Assembly (NCBI GenBank): GCA_023078555.1
Contig: CM041197.1
Location: 1,646,501 to 1,710,500 of the forward strand
Direction: 5' to 3'
From: Ulva prolifera
Taxonomy: Eukaryota; Chlorophyta; Ulvophyceae; Ulvales; Ulvaceae
DNA length: 64,000 nt
How positions within the stretch are numbered: position 1 is the first letter of the stretch; every line of letters starts with the position of its first letter. Positions 46,491 through 58,900 of this stretch are shown here, one piece after another. Below the pieces are notes generated by a model. It had not been told where the DNA came from and searched no databases. It saw nothing but the letters and a program-made list of their open reading frames with translations. A program made the translations under genes and the position numbers.

Positions 46491-48029
46491 CGTAACTGTG
46501 GTATGCTGTGAAGCTGATAAATGCGAATCAGACTGAGAGGGCGACACTTAAGAACGCAAAACAGCCATCAGGCCGAGCCGAGCCTGACAGTGCTTGCGAG
46601 TTCGTGGAAGCTTCGTTGGCCCCCGCCAGTGCCTTATGGTGTTGGCTGCTGGTCGTAGTCTGTGCAAGGCCTTGTGAGACTCCGCCGTAGTGCCTGCGCT
46701 GCAGTGATACGTGAGGAGGGACCCATGCAGTGCTCGGGAACGACACATTCGTCGTATGGATCGGATGCCAGTAAACAGGAGAACACACGAGCCGCAGCAG
46801 TTGTGGTATTTGTAGTCCAGTGTTACGCAGCAGTTGCGCCTGCATGAGCAATCCGTGCTGGATTGCTGCTGAACTATTCGACGGATGTCAGCAGCAGTGC
46901 AGCTCACGCAAGCAGAGCCGTTAGCCACAAATTACACATGATTGTTCACAGCTGAGACAACTCGCCACGTATCGTGCGTCCCTCTGACACCGCTGTGGGT
47001 GCACGCGCATATTGGGTGCCGCGCTCGGGAAATGCACAGCTATTTGTGTTCGGCATTGCGCCAAAACGCAGCTGATATGCGCACAACGTGCATGCTTTTG
47101 TGTTTCGTTACCAGAATGCCGTACGTCGTGCACACAATGGCGAGCTTTCAACATGTCAAACGTTCGAGAGCTCGGTGTTTAGGCACCAGCCAGCCCAGGT
47201 GAGCTCGTTGCACGTTTTGTTGCCAACAACACTAGAGAAGAGAGCAGCGCCATTATGATGCTGACAGTATCATCCAGTGCCGGCTACGATGACTGCGAAT
47301 GCACTTACGTGGGCGGGGACCACTGCTTCGCATGTGCAGCACACAGTTCAGCATACCACAGCGCACGTCCCTTGACGAGTGAACACACACCTGCTCTAAA
47401 TTGTTGATGGTGGGCAGAACCCAGACTGCAAAGACAGCTTCGCAGCGCAGACGAGTGCAGCCCAGCTGAACAAGCCCCAGCGCTGCTTCAGGCTCGGATC
47501 TGCGCGGAGAACAGCCACCACTAACTTCTGCGAATGTAGTTGCAGATTATCCCTGCTGGATGCACACAAGCAATATGATATTGCTCAAACTCAATTTGGC
47601 TCACCTGAATCTGGCGCCAGCTGGCGTAAGCACTGTCGTGAAACAGCCCCATCACCTCGTTGACATCCGTTTCAAAACACCGACTCGTATGACTCCAACT
47701 ACAGCGAAGGATGATGCTGGGCCGGATTGTGTCAGCCTGGTGGATGCAGATATCGCATGTAGACTGCTAGCGCATGTGGCGAGGCTATGTACATGTGCAC
47801 TCTGATCCCAGCCATAGCGCCCAGACACAAAACACAAGTCCCCTACGGACCTGTCCACACCATTGCGGACGCGGTATCATGCAGTAACGAATCCTCAAGT
47901 TCAACGAGGATTTCGCCCATGTGCCAGAGGTTGTTCTGATGGAATCGACGCTATGTGTAAGTTTGCAACGCTCCGCCAATCCAGACTACGGATTTGCGGT
48001 TCATAGCACCTATGCATGCGAATGCATGG

Positions 48030-49110
48030 ATTATGCTATTCATTGACCAGATGCTCCGGCAGAGGCGCCACGTCGTACGCGTACGTATGTAATCGGCCGT
48101 GTACGACAATGAGGCCCGGCTGCAATTCTCAAATCGCTCCGGGCGATGCCCAGGTTGCTGCGGCGGCTGCTGTACATGTGTTCGGCCCGACTAGGATTCT
48201 ATACCTGCATGCTGCAGGGCCAGGCCATCGAGCTGTACCACGTCGCACGCGTACGCCACGTCGTACGCGTACGCTAGCACGCGGCTGCAGCCACCGGCCA
48301 CTCAGGAGCGGCGCGCGGACTGCATGAGCGTGATGTTATGACACTGTATGGACTTACAAACAACAGAAGCCGGGCATGCTACCGTTCCTCGGAACGCATG
48401 CATGACTCTGTTCTCTCAAAGGTATAGATGACCAGGGTACCCTGGTCACCGGTGCCGGCCGGTCGCTCATGCGGCACACGACAACGTCAACGAGCTAGCT
48501 ATAGCCCGCACCATGTGCCATGCACTACAGCTACGGTGAGCGGCCTCAATGTTGCCGGAGAATGTGCTCACATACCTTTCGGTACCTCGAGATCAGCTTC
48601 ACACGCATCACTATCGATGGGGGTCATGAGCAGTAGCACTCTGAGCCTCATGAGATCAGATGTTGATCAGATGTTTCGCTTCGCGCTCCCGCCGGCGTGC
48701 TGACCGGGCCTCTCTGGTGTCTGAACACCGTGCGTGAGGCGGGGGATTGCGGTGCTGTGCGGTGATATCATACATCGATGTATATGTACCTGCCCCCGAC
48801 CGCGCAGCGATATCACATATGTGTGTATACGTGCACGTGCTGGCGGGGATACGTAGGCACAGCATAACAGATGACGTCGACGTACATGCTGTATGCGTCT
48901 TGAATGCGGATTCGAGGGCTGCGGGTAAGGCCAGGAGCTGGGTACACGTACGCTAGAGCTATATATAGCAGCTGGGCAGCTGGGCAGTGGTAACGGCGGC
49001 CTCCCGTCACCCGGATCATAAGCGGATGACAGTCTCGCCCTCGGCGCACGCGCACCTATAGCCAGCTCCCCCGGGAACCCCCACCGCGGTGCTCCAGGTC
49101 CACACCACGC
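48030..49110. other. Palindrome-rich island of unusual oligonucleotide make-up
   Basis: It is dense in self-complementary words: a perfect 20-bp palindrome at 48429-48448 (TGACCAGGGTACCCTGGTCA), ATACATCGATGTAT at 48770-48783, GCTATATATAGC at 48958-48969, and repeated GTACGCGTACG near 48074, 48247 and 48264. CpG and TpA steps are common. Neighbouring spacers are not like this. No coding frame was recognised. Confidence 0.55.
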
Positions 49111-50726
49111 GACCCCACCACTGTCTCTGTATGCATATACGTTATAACGGAAAGTGGCTGTGTCACACAACAGCAGCCGCCTCAGGCCGGCGGGAGCGTC
49201 GTGGACGCGGTCGGCGCACGGTCGAGGAAGTTGCATTGCTCTCTGCGGTCGGATTGCGCGCCATACAACTGGGTGCCCTTGGATGTCGCAGCAAGGCAGA
49301 GCTACCGTTGGTCATGGAGCAGCTGCGGTTATAGTGGTGGTGAGAAGGGATACGCTGCTCACCTCACTTGACGCTGTCAACATGAGAGGCACATCAGCTG
49401 CACCGCAACCTCACGAAGCTTCGCTGTCCATACACGTGCAGCATGCCCAGAACGTTGGGCATTCCCGTCAGGCCCTCGAGTTCAGTTGGTCTGCCTAGGG
49501 CTTCGAGCTGATCAGATGAGCTGGGCCCGTTGCTGTGAGCCAGTCAGGACACTGGCATCGAGAAAATAGTTCATTGTAACTGCTTGCCTGCGCATGGCGT
49601 GGACGATGTTGCGCTGTGGTCTGCCCGTATCTCTGGTTTACGAGCTCTGGTTGCGTGTGGTAGAATCTGCCCATGCCGTTCGAGGCCGATGCTCGAGTAC
49701 ATGCCTAGATTGCCGTCACAACAGTTGTAGTCTTTTGTGTCGCGTGATGAGTCGAGCTTGATGCTGATTCTCTAGTCAAGCGCGTCACGATGTCCAACAT
49801 CTGGCGCTGAGAAACGGGGCGCTCTTGATGACACCACGGATGCAAGAGCCTAGAGCTGACACACGGCATACATGTGCCTGTCCTGTAGCTGCAATGCGAA
49901 GCTGTTGACGTCTAACCACGAGGCACCAACACTAAACGGAGAGGTCCGACGCAGCTCCGGTCCGAGCGTGAGCTCCAGCACGATCGGCCTATAATCCGGC
50001 CGCAGCTGAAGCCGGTCCATTTCGGCTGCCTCCCATCAGCATTCATTGCTTTGGCGAGCGAGGCATGGCCCACGTCGCTTGCTAGACACAACCACACACC
50101 ACACCAGAGTGCAATGAAGCTGCGTAGCTGTGTTTTGAACAACATGAAGCAGGAGGGCATAGCGTTTGTTGCTGGCATGAGGATGGTTCTTTCACCGCGC
50201 TGCAGCGACGAGTCCTGTAGTCCCTCTTTGAAGCCCAAACCAACCAGATCAGTATGGCCTATGCCAGTGCCATGTGTCGTTGCAATCAGTGGCACTTACG
50301 CGGCATCCGACTGTTACTCTCCTTCACTGTAGAGGACTTACTGGTTCTGTATGATGCGGCCCAACAACCCAACACTACTGTTTGTGGAGAGCATGCGACC
50401 GCTGTTGTCCGCACGGTCAATGCATGGGCTGTGTCAGCTCGGTGAGTACGATTGTGACAGAACCGGCATGCTTGGTTTGCGTCTGTGTGTCACAATCCCA
50501 CATAGTGTAGATAGATAGCAGCGTAGACAGGGCTGTGCCACAAACCATCGCCCGAATAGTTCAACAATGCCCCCAAAAGCAGAACAATGCCGATCCACCC
50601 AGTCACTCTGAAAAATCCCAACAACAGCACCCCCAAGCCCACCACCAGGTGCCCTCACACAATCATCACCATAAACACGACCACCAACTCGAACGCCTTG
50701 CAGCGATAGGGCTGTGTGTTACAGGC

Positions 50727-50757
50727 TCAAAGCCGGAGGGGCCTGTAGCACCGCCAG
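50727..50757 (+). repeat. R3 repeat (also near 40822-40845 and 40966-40995)
   Basis: The shared words are CAAAGCCGGAG(G/C)GGC and GTAGCACC(G/A)C(C/G)A. The copies at 40822 and 40966 lie 140 bp apart; this one is 10 kb away. Confidence 0.5.
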
Positions 50758-52778
50758 GATAATGAGGAATTACACGGACAACCCAGAGCACGCGCGTCAG
50801 GAGAGCGGCAGCCACCCCGGATCCGACCGAAGTCAGGGCCAAGTCACAGCAAGCTAACCCCTGACCCCGCCACAGCCCGACAGGAACCCACTGAACACGC
50901 ACCCGTACACCCGTACACCACACCCACGCACCCGCAGGGCTGTGTGTGGAAAAGTAGTACACCCTTTTTGTGTCTGCTGCCGTGCATGCTCAGCGCGTGG
51001 CCCTCCCTGGCCCGTCCGGTGCCCATTTTATGGCCTCGGCTCGCAGGGATAACCTCTGCATCTGGCCGCTAAGTCGCTGCGGCTGTGGCTGCAGCTGTGG
51101 AGCTTGGTGCGGCGCTAGGGCAGCGTCTGAGGTTGCTGCTGCATGATGCACCAGGCAGTGCACAGGCAGCGTCGCATCTGCCATGGGTCAACATCCAGCC
51201 GCCAAGCAAGCAACCAAAAAACACCATATCCCAGAAAATCATCTGCCATGGGTCAACATGGGCCACACACTGGTGTCATACCGATGTGGCAGCTGCAGCT
51301 AATGTACTTGATGAATTCAGGGGTTGACAATCATCACTTTCACCATTGGACCTTGTCTCCTTAGGCGATGCCGCGGAGGATGTGTCAGCAGTCACCTGCT
51401 CCACAGGGATGTGTTGCAAGGATAACGGGAACTTCACAGGGGTGTAGCTGTTGAGCATCTCTCTCGCCGGGCCACTCTCTCTGGACTGACCAGCTCCAGA
51501 AGGCACACACGGCATGCGCAGCTGTGGAGGTGTGCCAGTATTACAGAGACCAAGACGAGGAGGCAGCTCGTGTGCGACAAACTGCTGATGTTGATGGCAA
51601 GCAAACAGGGGATGCAGTGCAACCGCAGCGTCAGGTTGATTATGCCAACCCAGGACCAAGATGCTGCCGATGCCACAGAGGTGCCTCGGACGAAGAACCT
51701 GCGGCCACCAGCAAGTAAGGCATGGCGATGTGATTGATTTCATCAGATTGATTTCCATGCCTTGCTTTCTACTCTTTCCACTCATGGTATGCCTGATGAG
51801 CCACGGGTGGATGCTGCAAGAGAGTAGCCAGGCCAGGGCATGTGGCCGCATGCTGTCAACGGAAAGCTACAGTGATGTCCTTGCACGGCGACAGCAAGCG
51901 AGGTCGCTTATGAGCTGCACACACATGTGTCACATGACAAATGTGGCAGCATGGATCCCTGGAGACGCAAGTAATTCCTGCATGGGACAGCGAAATTGTG
52001 GAAGAACACAGACACATTGAACGGCATCGTGCATTCGACACAGGTCCACATCAAAGCCATGGGACATGAACGTGCACAGCACGAAGGCATGGCTGCGATC
52101 AGGCCACATGGGCAGGCCACATGGGGCAGGCAGTGGGTGAAGCTGTAGTGGGTGAAGCTGCACGTGGTGGGGCCCGACTTGTTCAACCAGTCCGCCTCCG
52201 GGTGGGTAGACGATGCAGACTCAGAAAAGCGAAATCTGGATTCTGACTCAGTAAGCAAGCCTGGGAGTAAATCTGAACCTGACTCAGTGACCAAGCCTAG
52301 GTCTACCATCCATGATGCATTGCATGCGACACCCCTTTCTTTCAGTCTTGAGGCGGCCTACTGTGCTGGCAATGCTCGCAGTAATGCGATTGGCGATCTC
52401 CGGTCGGGCAGTAGTTGCTGTACAGGGGCGCAGGCGAGGAGGCAGGTTGCACAGCAAGAGCAGCAAGCAGGACGTGTGCTTGTACAACCACTGTTTCACC
52501 GGCTCGGACACGGCACACAGAGCAGCAATATGCAGCAGGGCTTCAGCAATTGATTAATCTAGATAGAGTTTTCGCACACCCCCCTGCGTGCTACACCATA
52601 TGGCTTCGTGGAGTGCAGGCCCCGTCACTTCGAGCTGACCTGATTCAATGAATAACATTGATCCATGTGCCCTGGCAGCTGCATCAGGTGCACGGGAATC
52701 ACTGTATGCACAAGCACGTTGAACAGTTCCGCAGGACCCGCGCTGCTGCCCGCTTCACCGCCCTTGCCCTTGCAGCAC

Positions 52779-52860
52779 AGTAAAGCAAAGTAAACTTAGA
52801 TTTCCTGAGCCGTATCCTGAAGAGGACATTGACAGCTCCGAATTATCGGGACCATATGTC
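52779..52860 (+). repeat. R1 repeat, 5' half
   Basis: All three hairpin segments can be seen. Hairpin 2 is TCCT-GAAG-AGGA and hairpin 3 is CCGA-ATTA-TCGG; hairpin 1 has one mismatch. Confidence 0.85.
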
Positions 52861-52994
52861 GAGTCTCGCTGTGTGTCCGCTGTGTTGTGCCAGATTGATG
52901 ACCCTGCTCTTAAGCTTGAACCGTGCGGTGCAACCAGCCTCTCCGGTATTGACCTGGTAACAGGGTGGCGGCATGTCTCTTGGACGCCTCTTCC

Positions 52995-53042
52995 GGTCCC
53001 GGACCTCGGAGTTGTCAATGTCCAACTGGATATGGCTCAGGC
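52995..53042 (-). repeat. R1 repeat fragment, inverted relative to its neighbour
   Basis: The minus strand reads GAGCCATATCC, AGTTGGACATTGACAACTCC and a third hairpin CCG-AGGTC-CGG. It lies 134 bp from the plus copy at 52779-52860, so the two can pair as a long inverted repeat. Confidence 0.75.
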
Positions 53043-53399
53043 GATATATGCGCATGCACATAGACAGGGCAAGTGATGAATTGCCGACTCATGTCGGGGA
53101 ACTGGACTTGGCGCCACAATGCCATTGAGAAATAATGGCGCCAGATCGGTTCCCACGCATGTGTGGCATGCACGCGCATCCTGCGCACAGCGGCATTCGT
53201 CTGTGCGCACGGACGGTGTGTGGACACCTCGCGCAGGCCCATGCTGGCCCGCCTCGCCCGCCTGCCCCTCGTCCGCCGCTGCCTGCCTCCCAGCTGCGGG
53301 CCCTTCGCGTGCGGCAGCGTCGCCCGGCCGCGCGCGCGGCTGCGGCGCAGGCGCCGGAGGCTGCTCCAGCCGCCGTTTCCGATGCTGTGCGCAACGCCC

Positions 53400-53950
53400 A
53401 TGTGGGGGGACCCGCGCCGGACGCGGCGCCGGCTGCGGCGCCAGTGGCGGCGGGGGTGCGAGGTGGCCAGGGTGCGGCGGGGTCTGGGGAGCAGGCCACT
53501 GCCGCGCAAGAGGAGGGGCTCGAGAACGTGCTCACGGCAATGGCCCAGGAGAAGGTGCGGGACATCATGTTTGTGCCGCCTGATGACCATTTGTGCACAG
53601 GGGATGGGTCGGTTGTGAGCCCCTGTGCGGGTACCTATTGCAGCGTGGCGGCTCGGGAGGAAGGGGGTGCTGCGGTGGTGCGGGATGCGCAGAAACGCAC
53701 CGCATATCGGGCGTACGACCCGGATGCATATGCTTTTGTGCCGTTGTCGCATGAAACACGCGGTAGGTTGGGGCGGCCTGCTATGGCGCTGTTGAATCGG
53801 CTGGCGGAGGTTGCGTCTTGGTGTGGTGTGGTGGGCCGTGGTGTGTTTGTGACGAATGCTTTGCGCCGATTGAGTGCAGCACTGTGAAAAGGGAATGCTT
53901 ATGTGCGCCGTGCGGGGCTTCCATCTTCGGCATGTATCACCACCAGGGCT
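53400..53950 (+). mobile_element. Non-LTR-type retroelement remnant (C-terminal end of the RT polyprotein)
   Basis: The translated frame carries YAFVPLSHETRGRLGRPAM, then a helical LLNRLAEVASW and ALRRLSAAL. This resembles the conserved C-terminal segment (FVP-VETYGRLG..., LR-LSVAL) of reverse-transcriptase polyproteins of LINE-like elements in algal genomes. The reverse transcriptase core itself is not recognisable upstream, where Ala/Arg-rich sequence begins around 53230. The piece looks broken and 5'-truncated. LINE origin is likely but rests on this short domain alone. Confidence 0.5.
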
Positions 53951-54448
53951 GTAGTATACACTCGTGCCCGGCCAGGTGTAATGAAGGAGTGAGTGGGTTT
54001 TCGAGTGGATCCGAGAACCAGCTTCATGCCCGGGCTCTGTCCATTGTGGCTACATACAGGGCAAGTTCACGATCTCGCATTTCGGACTTGTCCCCATCGG
54101 CTCGGCTGTGAAGTCATGCAGACAAACATGCATGATGGCACACCACGCACGTTGAGGCATGCCCAGCGGCCATTGCTGTGGCCACAGGGACCGGAGTCTT
54201 CCAGGGGCCACAGGGACCGGAATCATCAGGCTGCTGTTTACAGTTGCCCAGTGGTGCATGTTCTACGATCCCGCAGCAACAGCTTGCATCTGCATCACAA
54301 AGCCCTGCAAACAGGGTGTGCTTAGCACACAGACGATTCAGGATCATGCCAGGCCCGACGTCGAGCAGCGGCCATCGATCGATGTCCAGTGCGCACACCC
54401 CACACCCCACACCCCACCACGGCCTCTCAGTTCAGAGGGACATGGAGT

Positions 54449-54482
54449 AGTACAGCAAAGTAACTCTGATGTTACTGAGCCC
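54449..54482 (+). repeat. R1 repeat fragment with re-paired first hairpin
   Basis: AGTAAC-TCTGAT-GTTACT (54459-54476) keeps a six-pair stem although both arms differ from the usual AGTAAAT/ATTTACT. GAGCC follows, then similarity ends. Confidence 0.75.
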
Positions 54483-54772
54483 TGAGGTAGTTGTTCTGTG
54501 TGTTGGGTGGGTCTTCACACCAACAACCTGTACATACGGTTGCTGTGGTTGGCCATGCATGCGTGCGGTGTGTTGCTGAACTGTTGGCAAACACACAACC
54601 GCGGGCCCCCTTGGCTCTGGCGCGTTCAAGCGCACTCATGCATGACCTGTTCTGGGCGCTCTACCATGCAAGGGCCCGAGCTCGCGCACAACCTGACCCC
54701 ACATAGCACCATGGCCGTTGCATCCATGAAGCAGCAGTCACTGTGGTAAAGTAAAGTAAACCCTGGAGCACT

Positions 54773-54793
54773 CCCCCCCCCCACCCCCCCCCC
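54773..54793 (+). repeat. C-rich tract
   Basis: Two runs of ten C separated by one A, right after an R1-like GTAAAGTAAA string. Confidence 0.9.
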
Positions 54794-55461
54794 GCGCCCC
54801 TGCAGCATAGCCACTCGGACACGGCCTCGTAGACTCCCAGATACACGGCCTCTTGAGGGCCTGGACGGCATGGTTGTTCCAGCGGGCCCGGACCGTTAGA
54901 GTAAATACTATGTTTTGTTCTTATCAGCAGGTGCTAGCCCCGACAAAGTCAAGGAAAATGTCTGTACAACCCAACTCGGCTCGGCAGCACAGCCGCTCGC
55001 GCAGCGGCGATCGCCGGCAGCCCCCCAGCCCGCAGTAACACGCGCACCTCGGTGCCAGCCACATAGCGATGCCATTGCCACTCATGGGTGTGCGTGCACA
55101 GCAAGCCACTCGCAGGTGCAGGCGGTTCCTGCGAGTTCTGTGGTCATCAGGCTGATGTGCCCCCACCACCCTCTATTCCCTCGCTGTGTCACACTGCCAG
55201 CGAACAGCTCAGGTCACATATAGGTACGTCAAAGCAGCAAACGCGTTGTACAATAGTCCTCAGAAATCAGCGCCACCGGCCTCCCCTCCCCCCACCCTAC
55301 CCCCCAAAACAAGCGGAATGTCTGCGCAGTAAAACCGCATAGAATCTGCGTCTCACTCAGATCTGCAGCAGCACGCACATACATTGCAAATCGTGGCTCA
55401 GGGACCCTGCAGCAGCTGCTCGGCCGCGGGCCGGCCACACGGGCCTGCCACTGCGTTGGAG

Positions 55462-55504
55462 GATCTTGACATGACGGAAGATCTTGACATGACGGAAGAT
55501 CTTG
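55462..55504 (+). repeat. Tandem repeat, 18-bp unit
   Basis: GATCTTGACATGACGGAA occurs twice in full (55462-55479, 55480-55497) and once in part. The length is a multiple of three, and the plus frame would read DLDMTE repeats; no gene is established. Confidence 0.85.
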
Positions 55505-55911
55505 GATCGCCACCCTCAGGGTTGGCGCCCACGCGGTGTGGTGGAAAGACCACGGCAGCCGGCCCCGGCGGGCCACCACCCACCGCACGCCCCTCGGCCC
55601 TGCCGGCGCCACCGAGCCGGCTGACGACGCTCCGCCCCACCCGGCTGGCCATCCCGAGCGCACAGGAGTCACGATGCATGCACAGCATGCGCAACATCGC
55701 CCGCATGCATGGCACACGCAGCGTTCACAGTACGCACAGCGCAGCCTTCTCATTGTGCGAAGCCGTGCACATACATCAGGCTGAAGATCAGCAGCAGTTC
55801 AGGGCCCCGGGCGGGGATGGGCCTGATTGGTGTGCCGGGAGCGTGGGCGATCCGCTGCGGAGCCTCGCGGGCGCGGCGCCCGCGCCGCATGCATGTCGCG
55901 CGCAGGGGGCG

Positions 55912-58900
55912 CTACCCCGGCGACACGGAGGCGGTGCTGTGCAGGAGGCGGTTGCAGACACGGCAGAAGTCGGGCATGGAGGGGCGGCGGGCGGCGTCGC
56001 GCGAGACGAGGTGGAGGATGTGGCGCTTGAGGGCGCCGAGGGAGCCGATGATGCGGGCGCTGCGCTCACCGTCCTCCCACGGCAGCATCTCCCCATCTTC
56101 CCCCGCGATCTGCCGCACCGCCTGCATGCATGTCGCGGAGTGTACGCGCGGTCCACTCTTGTGCTCACGCTGCCGAATTCGCGCACGGGGGGGGGGGCGT
56201 GTTATGGCATCGGGCAGGTGCGGCGCTCGCATGTCCGTGAGGATAATCATTGCCCAGGAGGAGGAGTCAGGCAAGGGGGGGGCGGGGGACATGAATTGAA
56301 CAGATGCCGGTTGCAATGACTGTGCTAAGCGGACGTGGATGCGCTGAGGGCAGGGCGGAGGTACAGGGCGTGGCCATCATGGGCACCCTGTAACTGTGAG
56401 CATGCCCCACATGCCCATCACGTCGCCCAAGCGCCATGTGGCCTGGTGAAACATCAGTTGCCAATGCGGATCAGGTGTTTGTTCTGTAAGGGATGTTGGC
56501 CGTGGCTTGGGTTTGAGCTGAGTGCTGCTCTCAGGGTGCACACTTTCCCCACTGTGCTGCCTACCGCCTCGCTTCGTCATTCCACTGGCAACATAGCAGC
56601 GACAAGTTGCACAATTGGTGAAGGTACAACACATCACATATCGCGGCACGGCAACGAAACTGTGTGTTGATCAAGTCGACCGGCCTACATTTGAGGTCCG
56701 GTCGCCATCGCACGTATGCAGAAACCCTACTTTCCCAAAGCCGGCTCTGCGTGGACATCGCCGGTGGAGCGCCCCCCACTCTCACACACAAGCGCCAGAC
56801 TCAGCGCCGGCAGCTCCCCGGCACACTGACATGCAGACGCGACGAGCAGATTTGCGCGATCGGGCTCGCAATTACCTGGCCTCTCGCCCGGTGCTGGGTC
56901 GTCGGCCCGACCACATAAAACAATTCAATAATTTTCAGGCCTAATCTCTGGATTGCAGCCGGGAAAATGCGGGGAGGTGACCCACCACTCGCCCGCGCAC
57001 CAACTCCACACCGTCGCTCCGCTCCCAGGGCCCTAAAACAACAATCACCTTCGACAGTGCCAAGCAAGGCAGCGGCCGCACCAGGTCCATGCCGCCGCTG
57101 GTGTCCAGCAGCGAGAAGCCGCAGAGCAGCTCCATGCTGAGCACGCCGAGCGACCACGCGTCGAGCTCCGCAGTCACGCGGATCTCCTTGCGGCCGGCAC
57201 GCACCGCCTGGATGACCTCTGGCGCCGCGTACACCGGGCTGAAGCCCATCGACGCGGTCTCGCCGATGCGCGCCGAGCAGCCAAAGTCGATCAGCGTCCA
57301 CCGGTTCTCGCGGGGTAGCCACATCACGTTGGAGGGCTTGAGGTCGCGGTGCGCGTAGCCGGCGGCGTGGAGGTCCGCGAGGCGCTTCGCGATGTGGTGG
57401 ATCACCTGCAGCCGCGTCGGAGTATCAAACATTTGCGTCGGGTCATCAAAGTTTGAGGTGTGTTTCTCGCAGACAGCGTGCACTGTCGGTAGCATCACCG
57501 CTCCGCTGACCGCGCTTGACGTGTGTCGTGGTTAGTTCAATTGCGCTCCGGCGTGAGTGCTGCGTGTGTGGTGTACACCGCATTTGCTCGTCGCGGCCAC
57601 CATGCCTCCACCCAAGGTTTACATGCGTATCTGATGGCATGCGACCATGAGCCGTTCTGCAACGACCGCGTTCAAAACCAGAGCAACAGACGACAGCACA
57701 AAATGCAGAAGACAGTGCTGACTAGCGCAGTGTTTGTGCTCGGAGATACGCACGACGTAAGCCTGCCCGAGATCCGGCTTGCGCCGGCTGCACCACACGT
57801 CCAGCGCCTCCCCCTTCTCCATCACGATGCACGGCGGCATCGGCGTGCCGTACGCGTCCACGAGGTCCCCCCCGGCGTCGTCGATGAGCGCCTGCAGCTT
57901 CGGCAGGAAGGCGCCGAGGGGGTTGCCGGAGTCGACGTACAGCGCAGCCTCCGCGTCGAACGCCGGCCGCACCGCGAAGAACTTCATCGCGACCTCCTGC
58001 CCGCTGTGCCGGTTGCGCGCGATCTGCACGATCGCCTGCCCTGCATGCATGCGCGAGGTGAGTCAGGTACGCGAGGTGTCGCATGCATGCGGAGAGCGAG
58101 GCAGGCGCCAGGGGTGCAGGTCGGTGCATGCTAGAGAGGCAAGACATAATCTGCCACAGAAACATCTGCGGACCCGGAGCGTGTCGGCAGATACCGTCGC
58201 TTCCACAGGCACTGCCGTACTGGCCCTCGACAAGACGGTCAAAGCCCATCCGTGGCAATGCTGGGTGTGCATGCTGGGCGCGCATATGCAACACACTGCA
58301 AAGACCCCAAAGACCCCTTGTGACCAAAGGACTGAACCGCAAGGTCAGTGCTCACTGTGTACCCCGACCAGGAATGCCCGTACTATTGAAACGTGTGCGT
58401 CAGAGCCCATGCATGTGTGCTTGCCCTTCGCGCTGCTGCGCGGTGCCGTGCTGCGCTGTGCTGTGTGCGCTGTGGTTGGGGATCTAGCCTGCTGAGCCTG
58501 AGTCCACAGCTGAGCTGCGGCACTGCGCGGCTGTGGGCCGCCCATGTGGGTGGGGCAGAACAGCAGACAGCTTGCGGTGCGTGTTGCCGTTGTGCTCGTA
58601 CAGCCATCGCTCTGGCCAAAATACCCGGCAGGAAGAACGAAGGGACACATGCGAGCGGGACTCGGTCTTCATCGGGGCTGCGAAATTCAGAGCAAGGATA
58701 CATGAAGACTGCAGACTCTCGGTCCATGCAAGGTTGCCGCACTCTCGAGTCGCTCCACATGCTCCGCACAGCACCCAAAAAAACAAAAACAGCACACCGC
58801 AGCAGATTTGGCGTTCATTCAGGCTCAGCACGCTCCACAGCTTCATGAACCGCACCTCCCTGGAACCTGTACATCACACCACCTCCAAGCAGCACGAGCC

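Larger units (their letters stand above)
46491..53134. other. Long stretch without a recognised gene
   Basis: No exon with GC3 bias and family similarity was seen. It contains the palindrome-rich island (separate entry), an R3 piece (50727-50757), ACACCC-rich sequence at 50890-50940, and R1 pieces at its right end. A 191-codon minus frame (51276-51851) has no recognised motif. The 5' flank of the 44042-46490 gene lies at the left end. Confidence 0.4.
53951..55911. other. Spacer with repeats and no recognised gene
   Basis: It holds an R4 piece (54018-54060), R1 fragments (54449-54482, 54744-54762), a C-rich tract (54773-54793) and a tandem repeat (55462-55504). A plus-strand frame from 55384 is open for 311 codons, but its second half is only the antisense of the kinase's last exon, and no family is recognised. 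Confidence 0.4.

Noticed and set aside
44358-46547. One 729-residue protein read straight through
   Set aside because: GC3 bias stops at 45102, where a GTACGT donor lies, and the downstream frame continues in another reading frame after a TGCAG acceptor; the tail is intron.
55384-56319. 311-codon plus-strand frame
   Set aside because: Its second half mirrors the last kinase exon and shares its third positions; no family is recognised.
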